Of a stretch of 64,000 bases of DNA, positions 44,840-54,504 are shown in pieces. A program made the translations under genes and the position numbers. Below the pieces are notes generated by a model. The model was not told where the DNA came from. It worked only from the letters and a program-made list of their open reading frames with translations, and ran no database searches. The DNA lies in contig NZ_FONW01000010.1 of the NCBI RefSeq assembly GCF_900113005.1, positions 62,001-126,000 on the forward strand, written 5' to 3'. Numbering within the stretch: the first letter of the stretch is position 1; every line of letters begins with the position of its first letter. This stretch comes from Sunxiuqinia elliptica. Its GTDB lineage: Bacteria; Bacteroidota; Bacteroidia; Bacteroidales; Prolixibacteraceae.

Positions 44840-44910
44840 TTCAAATTAGAGCCAAGATACAAGAACCAGGAACCAGAATTTTCAGACGACCATATCCGAA
44901 CCACTGATTT
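44840..44910 (-). repeat. Dispersed spacer repeat before the dehydratase gene
   Basis: The minus strand reads GTTCGGATATGG, GTCTGAAAATTCTGG, then TTCCTGGTTCTTGTATC and TTGGCTCTAATTT before the start codon. It is a member of the same degenerate family as at 42617, 43570 and 15421. Confidence 0.5.
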
Positions 44911-44952
44911 TCAAATCCTTTACTCATGGCTATTTCTTATTTATACATTGCC

Positions 44953-45651
44953 TTACATGATTCCGTATTTGTCCCAGGCTTCAACAGCACTCATCCCTTC
45001 CTGAATGGCTTTTAATACCGTTTTCTCCCCTCGAGCCTTTTCCAAAGAGCGCGCAAATACTTCCTTCTCAACCGACTGAGGGACCACACAAACGCCATCA
45101 ATATCACCAACAATAATATCACCTGGATTGATACGAACCCCGTTCATTTCGATAGGCACCCGAAAGTCAATCACTTTACCACGAGGTGCCTGATCCTGAG
45201 AATAGGGTCCATAAGAAAACACCGGTAAATCAACATCATAAATCCCCTTGGTATCGCGCGAATAACCATTGACAACAGCTCCAGTGCCACCACACATTTT
45301 GATGCGGGTAAGCATCAGTTCGCCAACTAAAGCATAGGCAGGAGAAGAACCAGAGCAGATGTAAACCTCGCCCGGCTTGATATCATCCAAAGCTTCCAAC
45401 ATCAAGCCAAATGGTTTATCCATTAAGGGGTTTTGTGATCCGGGGCTCAATTCTTCGAAACAGTCAGCTTCCAAAACAGTCATCGCCCGTCCAACCAGCA
45501 TCATCTCCTCTTTCAGCGGCCTGATTTGAGGAGGTAAAAACTGATGCTGAAGCCCCATCTTGTCCATAATGTCGCCAATTACAGCTGTATAGAGTTCCTT
45601 ACGGATAAAACCGAAAAGCTCTTCGTCGTCTTTCCAATCGTTTGCAGTCAT
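44953..45651 (-). CDS. RraA-family aldolase-like protein
   Basis: This 232-residue protein matches the RraA / 4-hydroxy-4-methyl-2-oxoglutarate aldolase family: AVIGDIMDKMG (about 22-32), IRPLKEEMMLVGRAMTV, and the central GGTGAVVNGYSRDTKGI with the conserved Gly-rich loop and Arg-Asp. VRINPGDIIVGDIDGVCVVP then follows. Class II pyruvate aldolases of this type split 2-keto acids to pyruvate and an aldehyde with a divalent metal. It begins 5 bp after the GH2 stop, so it is co-transcribed with the GH2 genes. In context it could cleave the 2-keto-3-deoxy acid made by the neighbouring dehydratase. Confidence 0.92.
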   Translation of the reverse strand: MTANDWKDDEELFGFIRKELYTAVIGDIMDKMGLQHQFLPPQIRPLKEEMMLVGRAMTVLEADCFEELSPGSQNPLMDKPFGLMLEALDDIKPGEVYICSGSSPAYALVGELMLTRIKMCGGTGAVVNGYSRDTKGIYDVDLPVFSYGPYSQDQAPRGKVIDFRVPIEMNGVRINPGDIIVGDIDGVCVVPQSVEKEVFARSLEKARGEKTVLKAIQEGMSAVEAWDKYGIM

Positions 45652-45656
45652 CTTAT

Positions 45657-48566
45657 TTATTCGTTAGTAATTAATAGTTTTATTTGTCCACTTAGCTTTT
45701 GTCCTCTGGTTAATGGAATGTCATACAAAGCTGCATGAGAACTAAATCCCCGCAGGAACCGTTCTGACCCCGGATTATCGTACCCCGCCACCAGCCAATG
45801 AATGTTGCCATTCTCAAGCCAACTACGTACATGCTGGCTACCGTCCGATTTTAGCTGAATGGTACTTGCACCTTTAGCAGCTAAGGCAGCTTGAAATACA
45901 TTGCGCTTGGTTGAGCGGAAATCGTTACTTCCATAGCGCGTTTGATCCTGATGATAAGCCCAGAAAGGCTTTTTCGAAGGGCCTGCTAATCCACAGCGCT
46001 CATCGTTGTAAAAAAGTTTCGCTTCACCTTTCAGCCGTCCAATATGATCTTCGGGGTAAACGGTCCACAGTCCTTTTTTCTCCCAACTCAGGGTATTGAA
46101 TGTTTCAGGCAATGAAAATGCCACACCCCATTGACGGAAATTCTCATTTTTCAGCATGCTGTAATCGTACGAAACAGCTATGGAGCCATTAGCCTGAACA
46201 GTGATTCCCATCGCTCCTGTTGCCTCATCGTATCCTTCAGTCAGAACAATTTTAAGCTGCTTCTCTCCTTCTTCTACGTCCACAGAATGAATGCTACGAT
46301 TTGATGCAGCGGGAGAATACAGCGTATAGTCCGGCGTTTCTTTGGTCATCTGTGTATCGCCTTTATTATTGGCAGAAACCAGCATTAGTATTGGCCAATC
46401 ATTTAACACATCGTGTCCTTTTGAATCTGAAATACGGAATCCTTCAGGGCCAAACTCAACCTTCAGCTTTTTACTTTCTGCAATTTTTTGTTTCCCTTTT
46501 CGGCTCCATTGAAAACGATCCTCATTCGCTTTAATAATCTCCATTTCAGGCATCGAAAAATCAAAAGCATATTCATCAACAGCCACTTTGCTGTCTTTGT
46601 AAACAGTCAACTTCAATTTTCCTAGTTCTTTGTAAGTGAAAGGAAGCATTGCTTCGACTGATTCTCCGGGCTTGGCCTCAACTCGTAGTTGTCCTTTGGC
46701 TTGATTATTATTCCAAGTAATCCGGCATTCATCCAAATTTGAAAAGAAGTAGCGATTCTCCAGTGTAAGCTTTACAGGCTCATCATTCAGTCCACTTTCA
46801 AGTTTGATTTTTACCGGTGAATAGATTTTCTTCATATGCCAATATTCTGGTTTTGGCCTTCTCCAGCCATCGACAGGCCCCCAGGTTCCATAGCCAACAG
46901 CATGTCCCGACGGTAAAAAGAAGGTATCATCAATACCAGCCCATAGAGCGCCGCCCAGTACGCCTTTTGCAGCATACATTTTCTCCCACATATGATACAA
47001 AATATCTCCCCAGAAATCACGAATTCCAGGATCAGTCATCAACTCGAACCGGTTGTAGGCATTCAAGTGTACGTATTCATCAAAAGTAATTGGACGCTTG
47101 TGGTTGCGGTACTTATCAGGACCTCCAGGCCCTGGATAGTGATGATTGGCAAGCTCCAGGTATCCGCCATCTCCATCAGGTCCGTATTGACTAAAAATAC
47201 GAGGTCGTGAAGGATCAGCAGCCTTTACTAAGTCAGCGGCTTCTTTAAAAAGTTCATCAAAATCATACGACTCATTCGCAATTGACCAATGCAAAACCGA
47301 TGGATGCGATTTATTCAATTCAACCATTTCGAGGATGGGCTGCACGATGGCTTCAAAGTAGTTTGAATTGTTAACAGGCTTTTTGCCAGCCCAGCAAAAT
47401 GGGCCTTCCACCTCAACAAACATTCCCAGCTCATCGCATGCATCCAACAATTTTTGATTTGGAGGATAGTGCGAAGTTCGGATGTAATTGACATTTCCTT
47501 CTCTAAACAGTTTAACATCCTCAAACCATTGGTTTCCATTTAACGAACGTCCCCGCAAAGGATCAACTTCGTGGCGACAAACCCCTCGAAGTTTTATGGG
47601 ATGATTGTTTACAAAAACCTGGTTATCACGAACTTCAACTTGCCGAAAACCAAATCGTCGTGACACTTTTGTTTGCTCTACGCCATCCACAAGCAGTGAA
47701 CAATGCAGCACATAAAGGTTGGGATGTTCCGGATCCCATTTTTCAGGTTTCCGAACATCCACGCTTGTTTCAATCTTTTTTGTTCCTGCTTCCAGCAAAA
47801 CAGCCAGTTGCTTGTCGCCCTCAAAAGCAATTTGCTTTCCAGACAGATCGGTAAGTTCAAACTTTAGAACGGCATTCTTACTGCTGTTGCTTTCATTAGA
47901 CAATAAAACCTGGGTTTCAAGAAGAGCATTTTCATATGTCTCATCAAATGTTGTTTGGACATGCAAGGATGCCACATTCACTTCGGGAAGGGCCATCAAA
48001 TAAATTGGACGGGAAATGCCTCCCAAAGGATGAACAGCATATTGAGAACCAGAGGACAGACTATCGGCCACACTTTCGCTACGAACAGCCAACGCAATTG
48101 TATTGTTCCCTTTCTTAACTGCGTCGGTAACATCCAACTCAAAAGGGGTAAATCCGCCTAAGTGTCCACCAACTTCTTTTCCATTCATCCAAATGGTACA
48201 TTCACTGTAAACAGCTTCACATTTTAGCTTAATACGAGCTTTTTTCCACGATTCAGGAAGCTGAAACTCCCGATAGTAACCGGCATACTGTCCGGCATCT
48301 ACTTCAAAGCCTTGCATCCCCCATTCGCCCGGGACCTCAATATTTTCCCAGTTTGTGCTGCCTATATTTTTCCAAAACGAGTCCGCTGGACTTGGATTAA
48401 AGTTCCAGGTTCCATTCAGGTCAAGTTGTACCCCATCAATCCCCTTAACTTTCTCGGGAATGGGGCTCCAACGGATAGTTTCCAACTTTTGATGATCAAA
48501 AGTAAATTGAGCCTGGATATTTACTGCAAACACCAGGATTATCATTAATAGACTTAGTTTTTTCAT
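45657..48566 (-). CDS. GH2-family glycoside hydrolase (first of two)
   Basis: This 969-residue protein has a signal peptide (1-20) and the domain order of large GH2 enzymes: sugar-binding jelly roll (about 30-195), Ig-like domain, TIM barrel (about 320-600), then beta-sandwiches and a C-terminal beta-galactosidase small-chain-like domain. Acid/base Glu432 lies in SIANES and the nucleophile candidate is Glu497 in FDEYVH. RGVCRHEVDPLRGR at about 327-340 is the conserved barrel start. Most likely an exo-acting beta-galactosidase or a relative with a modified galactose substrate. It is followed at 5 bp by the RraA gene. Confidence 0.94.
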   Translation of the reverse strand: MKKLSLLMIILVFAVNIQAQFTFDHQKLETIRWSPIPEKVKGIDGVQLDLNGTWNFNPSPADSFWKNIGSTNWENIEVPGEWGMQGFEVDAGQYAGYYREFQLPESWKKARIKLKCEAVYSECTIWMNGKEVGGHLGGFTPFELDVTDAVKKGNNTIALAVRSESVADSLSSGSQYAVHPLGGISRPIYLMALPEVNVASLHVQTTFDETYENALLETQVLLSNESNSSKNAVLKFELTDLSGKQIAFEGDKQLAVLLEAGTKKIETSVDVRKPEKWDPEHPNLYVLHCSLLVDGVEQTKVSRRFGFRQVEVRDNQVFVNNHPIKLRGVCRHEVDPLRGRSLNGNQWFEDVKLFREGNVNYIRTSHYPPNQKLLDACDELGMFVEVEGPFCWAGKKPVNNSNYFEAIVQPILEMVELNKSHPSVLHWSIANESYDFDELFKEAADLVKAADPSRPRIFSQYGPDGDGGYLELANHHYPGPGGPDKYRNHKRPITFDEYVHLNAYNRFELMTDPGIRDFWGDILYHMWEKMYAAKGVLGGALWAGIDDTFFLPSGHAVGYGTWGPVDGWRRPKPEYWHMKKIYSPVKIKLESGLNDEPVKLTLENRYFFSNLDECRITWNNNQAKGQLRVEAKPGESVEAMLPFTYKELGKLKLTVYKDSKVAVDEYAFDFSMPEMEIIKANEDRFQWSRKGKQKIAESKKLKVEFGPEGFRISDSKGHDVLNDWPILMLVSANNKGDTQMTKETPDYTLYSPAASNRSIHSVDVEEGEKQLKIVLTEGYDEATGAMGITVQANGSIAVSYDYSMLKNENFRQWGVAFSLPETFNTLSWEKKGLWTVYPEDHIGRLKGEAKLFYNDERCGLAGPSKKPFWAYHQDQTRYGSNDFRSTKRNVFQAALAAKGASTIQLKSDGSQHVRSWLENGNIHWLVAGYDNPGSERFLRGFSSHAALYDIPLTRGQKLSGQIKLLITNE

Positions 48567-48632
48567 TATTCTAGAGTTTTCAATACCTGTTTAACAGAGC
48601 CTGTGCCTTTTTTATCCTTGTCTCTGCGCTTC

Positions 48633-51560
48633 CTACTTCTTCACCAATTGCAGTTTTACGGAGGATTTGATCACACTTCCTTCTTCCAAAGGTTTACGCT
48701 CATCATTATAATGCCCGCTAAAGAACATGTCGCCGCCACCGGTTGAATAACCAGCCACCAAGAAGCTGATGTTTTCGTTAGCATCAACAAAAGCCCTAAA
48801 AGCCTGCTGGCCATCGCCAACAACCGTTACCCCATAACCATCGGCATTGGATAAAGCAGCCCAGTAAATATTCTCACGCGTTGCTCTAAAATCATTTGTT
48901 CCCAACGAAATAGCATCAAAACGCCAATCATTGACAGGCTTTTGCCCAAACGATTCAATTCGAAAAGCTTTGTCGCCAAAAGGTACCACTTCTCCATTCG
49001 TACGTCCAATATGATTCTCAGGATACCAACTCCAAAGTCCTTTCCGGTACCACTGCAAATTTTGGGAGCTTTCGGGAACTGAGAAAACCAATCCCCATTG
49101 ACGTGGATTCATTTTGATCGTTGCCTTCATCTGGTAATTGACGACCACATCACCTCCGGCTGTGAACGCGTAGTTGATCTCCCCCTCGGCCATCGTGTAA
49201 CTAAGCAAAACTTTAACTTTTACCGTATCGTTTACTTGCTCCCAGCTAACATCCTGCACCTTCTTCCCGGTACAAAGCGAGTTATGAAGAGGAATTTCGA
49301 GGCTATGTTCCGTATTGCAAGGGCCTGTTCTTAACTCGAGCATCATCAGTTCAGCTCCGCCATTGAGAACTTTTTCATGATTGATCTGAGCTCCATTAAT
49401 CACTCCTTCTTTCAAGCCAAACTCCCATTCAAATCCGTCTCCTGCTATTTGCAAATGATCATCAGCTTGTGACACTGCTAACTGGCGAGCCAACACTTTT
49501 TGGAAGGGAAAATCATCGCGTTTTACCTGGCCTATTTCGATAGCACAGGCTTCTACTTCAATATTCTGAGGAGAGACCACACGAACTGTCAAAATTTCTC
49601 CATCCAACTGCGTGTTTGTCGGCCAAATATCCAGGATGCCTGTTTTTTGTGGAGGTAAATCCATGTTTACCGTACCTGACTTATTTCCAACTTGCCAGGA
49701 GATACGGCACTCACTTAAGTTTGTAAAATCAAAGCGATTCTCTATTTGAAGACGAATAGGCTTTCCTTTTTCAGGAACTTCAACATGCTGATTATGTATT
49801 TTTACCGGAGAATAGCTCTTTTTCATGTGATAGTACTCCGGTTTTTCGCGTCGCCAGCCATCAATTGGCCCCCACTCGCCATAACCAACAGCACGTCCGT
49901 CGGGCAAATAAAAGACATCGTCAATTCCTGACCAGATAGCCCCTCCAAGGCATCCCCGGCTTTTATACATGCCTTCCCACATTTTTCGGAATCCCCGTCC
50001 CCAGGCATCACGCACGCCAGGGTCAGTTACAATCTCTTCGCGGTTGTAGGTATTCAGATGAGCGTACTCGCCAAATAACAACGGACGTTTAAAATCCTCC
50101 ACCACCTGAGGCCCATTAGGACCCGGATAGTGCATGTTGGCCACCGGCATTTTCGTACTGCCGTAGTTGTTAAATCCGCCGTAAGCCTGATCATGAAAGG
50201 TAGCAGGTCGAGTCGGGTCTTGCTGCGCATAAAAATCGGCCAACCGCGACCAATTCGCTGTCCACATGGATTCATTGACCATTGACCAAATCAGGATACT
50301 TGGATGATTCCGGAAGAAAGCCAGATCGGCACGAGCAATTTGCTCAAAATAGTTGTACATGGCCGGATCCTTGGGATCATTGTCGTTCCAGTGCTCATTA
50401 GCTCCATGGCCCACCCAGCAAATTGGATTCTCCAGTTCGACATACAAGCCAAGACTATCACACAAAGCGATAAACTCTTCAGCTGGCGGGTAATGGGAAG
50501 TCCTGATGTAGTTCACGTTTCCCTGCTTAAACAATTCAGCATCCTGCTTCCAAAGCTCAGGAGTTAAACTCCTGCCTCGCAATGGATGAACTTCGTGGCG
50601 GTTCACCCCCTTCATTTTAATCGGAGTTCCGTTCACGAAAAGCTGATTGCCAACGACCTCAATTTGCCGAAAGCCTATTTTCTTCACGATCGTTTCAACG
50701 CCAGCATCAGTTAAAACATCAAGCTCAAGCCGATATAAATTTGGATGTTCAGCATCCCATTTATCAGGCTTAGCTACCGGAAATGAAAGGCTGATTGGCA
50801 ACTCCTTTTCACCCTTCAGTTGGACGGTTTTACGAGAGTTTGCCAGTTCCACTTGCCTCCCATTGGGAGCGAACAGACGAACATTTACATCCGCACGTTC
50901 AGCAGCAACAGCATTTTTTAATGTTGCATTAATTGCTAAATCAGCATGCTCATAATTTTGATCCAAAGGAGTGGTTACAACCAAGTCGGCAAGGTATACT
51001 TCAGGAACGGCATACAAGTAAATCTTTCGTAGAATTCCTCCCAGTTGATGGGCAGCATATTGCGTTCCCGACATCAAGGTATCAGCCATTGTTTCTGCTG
51101 TAACAGCAATTGTCAGGCGATTTTCCTTTCCACGCTTGAGCAAAGAACTAACCTCTTTTTCAAACGCAACCATCGGGCCGGTATGGGAACCTGCACTTTG
51201 CCCATTAACAAATAAATCAGCCTTGCTAAAAACGGCATCGCAACGTAAAAAGATCTTGCAGTTTGTCCATGTCTTTGGAACAGCAAAAGATCGGGAATAA
51301 ACTCCGGCCTTTCCAGGTTCTACCTCAAATCCCTGCATGGCCCATTCTCCAGGGACTTCAATCTGAGGCCATTTTTTTGCTCGATTGCCCACCTCAGCAA
51401 GGTTTCCGGAAAAGGAATCATTGAAATTCCATCGCCCGTTCAAGTCAACTTTCACAGGACTTACCGAGGAGTTTCGAGGAACAACAGCTAATTGTCCGTA
51501 ACCCGACGGAGCAATTAGCAAGAACATGAATAAACAAATTAAAAAGTGTAGATTCTTCAT
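48633..51560 (-). CDS. GH2-family glycoside hydrolase (second of two)
   Basis: This 975-residue paralogue of the downstream GH2 enzyme has the same domain layout and a signal peptide ending near YGQ (residue 23). Acid/base Glu430 is in SMVNES; the nucleophile candidate is Glu498 in LFGEYAH. KGVNRHEVHPLRGR (about 317-330) and YPGPNGP motifs parallel the other copy, so the two arose by duplication but have diverged strongly outside the barrel. Two differing GH2 enzymes in a row suggest two linkages or sugars in the same glycan. It heads the operon and diverges from araC across 252 bp that hold candidate operator repeats. The stop is followed by the purine-rich repeat type. Confidence 0.94.
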   Translation of the reverse strand: MKNLHFLICLFMFLLIAPSGYGQLAVVPRNSSVSPVKVDLNGRWNFNDSFSGNLAEVGNRAKKWPQIEVPGEWAMQGFEVEPGKAGVYSRSFAVPKTWTNCKIFLRCDAVFSKADLFVNGQSAGSHTGPMVAFEKEVSSLLKRGKENRLTIAVTAETMADTLMSGTQYAAHQLGGILRKIYLYAVPEVYLADLVVTTPLDQNYEHADLAINATLKNAVAAERADVNVRLFAPNGRQVELANSRKTVQLKGEKELPISLSFPVAKPDKWDAEHPNLYRLELDVLTDAGVETIVKKIGFRQIEVVGNQLFVNGTPIKMKGVNRHEVHPLRGRSLTPELWKQDAELFKQGNVNYIRTSHYPPAEEFIALCDSLGLYVELENPICWVGHGANEHWNDNDPKDPAMYNYFEQIARADLAFFRNHPSILIWSMVNESMWTANWSRLADFYAQQDPTRPATFHDQAYGGFNNYGSTKMPVANMHYPGPNGPQVVEDFKRPLLFGEYAHLNTYNREEIVTDPGVRDAWGRGFRKMWEGMYKSRGCLGGAIWSGIDDVFYLPDGRAVGYGEWGPIDGWRREKPEYYHMKKSYSPVKIHNQHVEVPEKGKPIRLQIENRFDFTNLSECRISWQVGNKSGTVNMDLPPQKTGILDIWPTNTQLDGEILTVRVVSPQNIEVEACAIEIGQVKRDDFPFQKVLARQLAVSQADDHLQIAGDGFEWEFGLKEGVINGAQINHEKVLNGGAELMMLELRTGPCNTEHSLEIPLHNSLCTGKKVQDVSWEQVNDTVKVKVLLSYTMAEGEINYAFTAGGDVVVNYQMKATIKMNPRQWGLVFSVPESSQNLQWYRKGLWSWYPENHIGRTNGEVVPFGDKAFRIESFGQKPVNDWRFDAISLGTNDFRATRENIYWAALSNADGYGVTVVGDGQQAFRAFVDANENISFLVAGYSTGGGDMFFSGHYNDERKPLEEGSVIKSSVKLQLVKK

Positions 51561-51709
51561 CTCATTATATATTATTAGTTGTAGTAGTAATCATCACATC
51601 TCATTGTACTTTTTATCTGAATCTTACCGGAAATCGCTTATCCCTTTTGTTGAAAAGAAATAGTGCTTTCCTGCACAGTTCAAAATTACACTGTTCAGCT
51701 TTAAAGTAG

Positions 51710-51746
51710 TTGAATCATTTTACCTGTAACTTGAACTATATTTTCA
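51710..51746 (+). promoter_or_regulatory. Direct repeat pair in the araC/GH2 divergent region
   Basis: TTGAACTATATTTTCA (51731-51746) matches 13 of 16 bases of the third repeat upstream of susC (41529-41544). A weaker copy, TTGAATCATTTTACCT (51710-51725), starts exactly 21 bp upstream. The pair lies about 67 bases before the araC start. It could bind AraC for autoregulation and control of the divergent GH2 operon. Confidence 0.45.
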
Positions 51747-51812
51747 ACAGATCAATAAATCCAGTAAATTTGCTTCAATTTGTGATTCGGTATTCGCACA
51801 AAATGACATTTT

Positions 51813-52700
51813 ATGCAGGCACAATATTTTAAACTGACCAAACAGGTTCATCAATCCATTTCAATTCGGAAAGATACCCGTACTGCCTTTTACGACCACT
51901 GGCACTATCACTCTGAATTGGAACTCGTGTATATTATTCAAGGTGAAGGGACCCGTTTTATTGGTGATGATATATCACGCTTTGGCAGTGGAGATTTGGT
52001 GCTTTTGGGAGTTGGATTACCCCATGTTTGGAAGAGCGATGACAGCTACTTCGACCACAACTCAAGAAAAAAAGTTAGTGCGATTGTACTGCATTTTGGA
52101 CAAGACTTTTTAGGGCCTGGTCTTTGGGAATTGCCTGAGATGGCTCCTATAAAAAAGCTTTTGGAGCTTTCTCCTCGCGGAATCAGTTACCATTTACCCG
52201 AGGGACATCCGGTAAAACGGAAGCTCCGAAAAATGATAGACCAACAGCCCTTTGACCGACTCACACACTTGCTCACAATGCTACACAAACTAGCTCAAGT
52301 GGAAAATCAGACCATTCTATCAGGTATTCCGTTTGCCGATCATTATCAAAAACACCATTCCAAGCGAATTGACAAAATCTATGATTATATCCTCACCAAT
52401 TTTGAAAAAGAAATTAAACTGGAAGAGCTCGCTCTGCTTGCCAATATGACTCCTGCATCCTTGTGTCGTTTCTTTCGTCAAAAGACACGAAAATCGGTCA
52501 GTGAATTTATCAATGAAGTGCGGGTAGGTTTTGCCTGCAAGCTTTTAATTGAAGGGAATCTTTCGATTTCTGAAATTTGTTTCCGATGTGGCTACAATAA
52601 TCTGTCCTATTTTAACCGGCAATTCAAAAAAATAATCGGGCTAACTCCCGGCAATTATCAAAAAAAGAAAAGTCTGTTTGAGGAAGAAAAACAAGCGTAA
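51813..52700 (+). CDS. AraC-family transcriptional regulator
   Basis: This 295-residue protein has an N-terminal cupin-like sensing domain (about 1-140: HYHSELELVYIIQGEGTRFIGDDISRF, GDLVLLGVGLPHVW). The C-terminal part is a double helix-turn-helix: IKLEELALLANMTPASLCRFFRQKTRKSVSEFINEVRVGFACKLLIEGNLSISEICFRCGYNNLSYFNRQFKKIIGLTPGNYQKKK is split across about 205-290. No membrane span, so it is a cytosolic one-component regulator that likely senses a sugar or pathway intermediate. It diverges from the GH2-led operon and is transcribed toward the GH29 gene. The matching 21-bp-spaced repeats before susC suggest that one regulon includes susCD-rhaT. Confidence 0.94.
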   Translation: MQAQYFKLTKQVHQSISIRKDTRTAFYDHWHYHSELELVYIIQGEGTRFIGDDISRFGSGDLVLLGVGLPHVWKSDDSYFDHNSRKKVSAIVLHFGQDFLGPGLWELPEMAPIKKLLELSPRGISYHLPEGHPVKRKLRKMIDQQPFDRLTHLLTMLHKLAQVENQTILSGIPFADHYQKHHSKRIDKIYDYILTNFEKEIKLEELALLANMTPASLCRFFRQKTRKSVSEFINEVRVGFACKLLIEGNLSISEICFRCGYNNLSYFNRQFKKIIGLTPGNYQKKKSLFEEEKQA

Positions 52701-52785
52701 GTTTTCCATCCTTAAACAGACTCATGTCCCGTTAGAATTCATCCTAATCCACAACAGGAACCTTTCTACTGAACAAGCTCAAGGA

Positions 52786-53838
52786 CTATTTCTTCTTTAG
52801 TTTCTTTCCTACTTCTTTTAGGATTTGAACACTTTCTTCAGGAACATTACCTTCCCCATCGGGCCCAATGTTTAGCAAGAGATTTCCTCCTCTTTCGTTG
52901 ATTTCCATGAGCTGGGTATAAACTTTATCAGCGCTTTTCCAGTTATGATCCTCTTTTTTAAATCCCCATGAATCATTCATGGTATAGCATGCCTCCCAGT
53001 AGTGCTCCAATGCATCTCCAGGGTGTTCCTGTTCCGGTGTTCCAAAGTCTCGTTTAAACTGGGCTCGTTTGGCCACTCGATTATTGATGATAATCGACGG
53101 TTTTAACGTACGAATGTATTGGTACAAGTCCTCGCCACTCTCCATGTCCCACCAATTCACCCAATCGCCATCAAACCACAAAATCTCAGTATCATACTTT
53201 TCAACCAATTCACGGATTTGATTTTTCATATAAGCGATGTACTCTTGTTTCTTCTCAGGAATCATAGCCACCTGGCCCCAACGATTCCATCCATCTTTTC
53301 CAGAATCATTGCGATGTTGTGAAGGGTGATGCCAATCAATAATACTGTAGTACGTTCCGAATTTGATTCCTTGCTTTTTACAGGCATCAGATAGTTCCTG
53401 AATCAGATCACGTCCTTTCATCGGAGAACTGGCAATATCAAAATCGGTATACTCAGAATTCCACAAGCAAAAACCTTCATGGTGTTTTGTGGTAATCACC
53501 AAGTATTTCATGCCGGCCTTTTTAGCTAAACGTGCTATTTTATCCGCGTCAAAATGCTGTGGGTTCCAGGTATCAATTAACCGGGCATACTCTTCCCGTG
53601 AAATATCAGCCGATGATTGAATCCATTCGGCATATCCCTTAACTGTTTTTCCATCATAAATTCCCCCAAGCTGACTGTACAAGCCAAAATGAATGAACAT
53701 GCCATACTTAGCATTGGTAAACCATTCCATACGTTTTTGAAAATCAGCATCCGATTCTTTCAGGTAATTCACCTGCGCCCAAAGTTTACCCGATAAAGAA
53801 CCGAGCACGAGCGCTACAAGGAGTAGTCGTTTTTTCAT
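52786..53838 (-). CDS. GH29-family alpha-L-fucosidase, short form
   Basis: This 350-residue protein has a signal peptide (1-22) and is predicted periplasmic or surface-exposed. The GH29 barrel is evident: WFTNAKYGMFIHFGLYSQLGG (39-59), AGMKYLVITTKHHEGFCLWNS with the His pair at 119-120, and the nucleophile Asp223 in ILWFDGDWVNW. The C-terminal beta-sandwich of longer GH29 enzymes is absent, with the protein ending just after GNLLLNIGPDGEGNVPEES. It converges on araC and lies next to the BNR_4 remnant. It would free terminal L-fucose, consistent with the oxidative-pathway and transporter genes nearby. Confidence 0.93.
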   Translation of the reverse strand: MKKRLLLVALVLGSLSGKLWAQVNYLKESDADFQKRMEWFTNAKYGMFIHFGLYSQLGGIYDGKTVKGYAEWIQSSADISREEYARLIDTWNPQHFDADKIARLAKKAGMKYLVITTKHHEGFCLWNSEYTDFDIASSPMKGRDLIQELSDACKKQGIKFGTYYSIIDWHHPSQHRNDSGKDGWNRWGQVAMIPEKKQEYIAYMKNQIRELVEKYDTEILWFDGDWVNWWDMESGEDLYQYIRTLKPSIIINNRVAKRAQFKRDFGTPEQEHPGDALEHYWEACYTMNDSWGFKKEDHNWKSADKVYTQLMEINERGGNLLLNIGPDGEGNVPEESVQILKEVGKKLKKK

Positions 53839-53973
53839 CTGTCTATTTTTTTTGAGTAGTATTTGTCGTCAGACAGGTAAAGAAAGTATTTAATTTATAA
53901 ATCCCCAACACTTGCTCTTCATTCAGCTTAGTGTGAGACTCGCTAGCACAATGTCTGCAAACACCTCTAGCAA

Positions 53974-54504
53974 TTACTGACTAATTCGTTCCGGCTTAGC
54001 AAAATCGCCTTCCATGGTATAAGGCAATTTGTATATCGTGCCATTAAAATTGCCAAAGTAAAGCTCGGACTTACTGAAGTCATGCGAATGACCATCTGCC
54101 CAGAAAAAACAAAAAGGAGCTTTAAAGTTTAGCGGTCTGCGCACATAGGAATGAGCCCGTTTACTATGTTTCGTCACATCCAGCTTCTTCTGCCATGTTG
54201 CTCCCTGATCACTTGATTGCCAAATGGCCAACTCACCACCGACACCCCAGGCTTGTGTCCCTTGCTCGGTTGGACCAACAATGCTCCAATTATCCTCCGC
54301 AATGAAAAGACTCCCCATGTCGTAATTATGGTCCGACTCAGTCACCACGGTTGTTTGCCAGGCTTTTCCATCCCAAAAAGTTACGCACCATTCATAAGGA
54401 GTGCTTTCCGGTCCGGGCTTATACCCATTGCTACGAATATACAGCACAACCGGATTCCCTTTTGAATCAAAGTCCATATCTTTCATGTACACATTCTTTT
54501 TTTG
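53974..54504 (-). pseudogene. BNR_4-family protein, 3' half only
   Basis: These codons give about 175 residues that match the second half of BNR_4 proteins (sialidase-like propellers in PULs): VYMKDMDFDSKGNPVVLYI, TTVVTESDHNYDMGSLF, WQSSDQGATWQKKLD and FFWADGHSHDFSKSELYFGN. The N-terminal half is missing; the frame instead continues upstream into rteC codons, with the switch at about 54495-54505. The gene was probably truncated when the mobile element inserted, or by a later deletion. No signal peptide remains. Confidence 0.75.
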
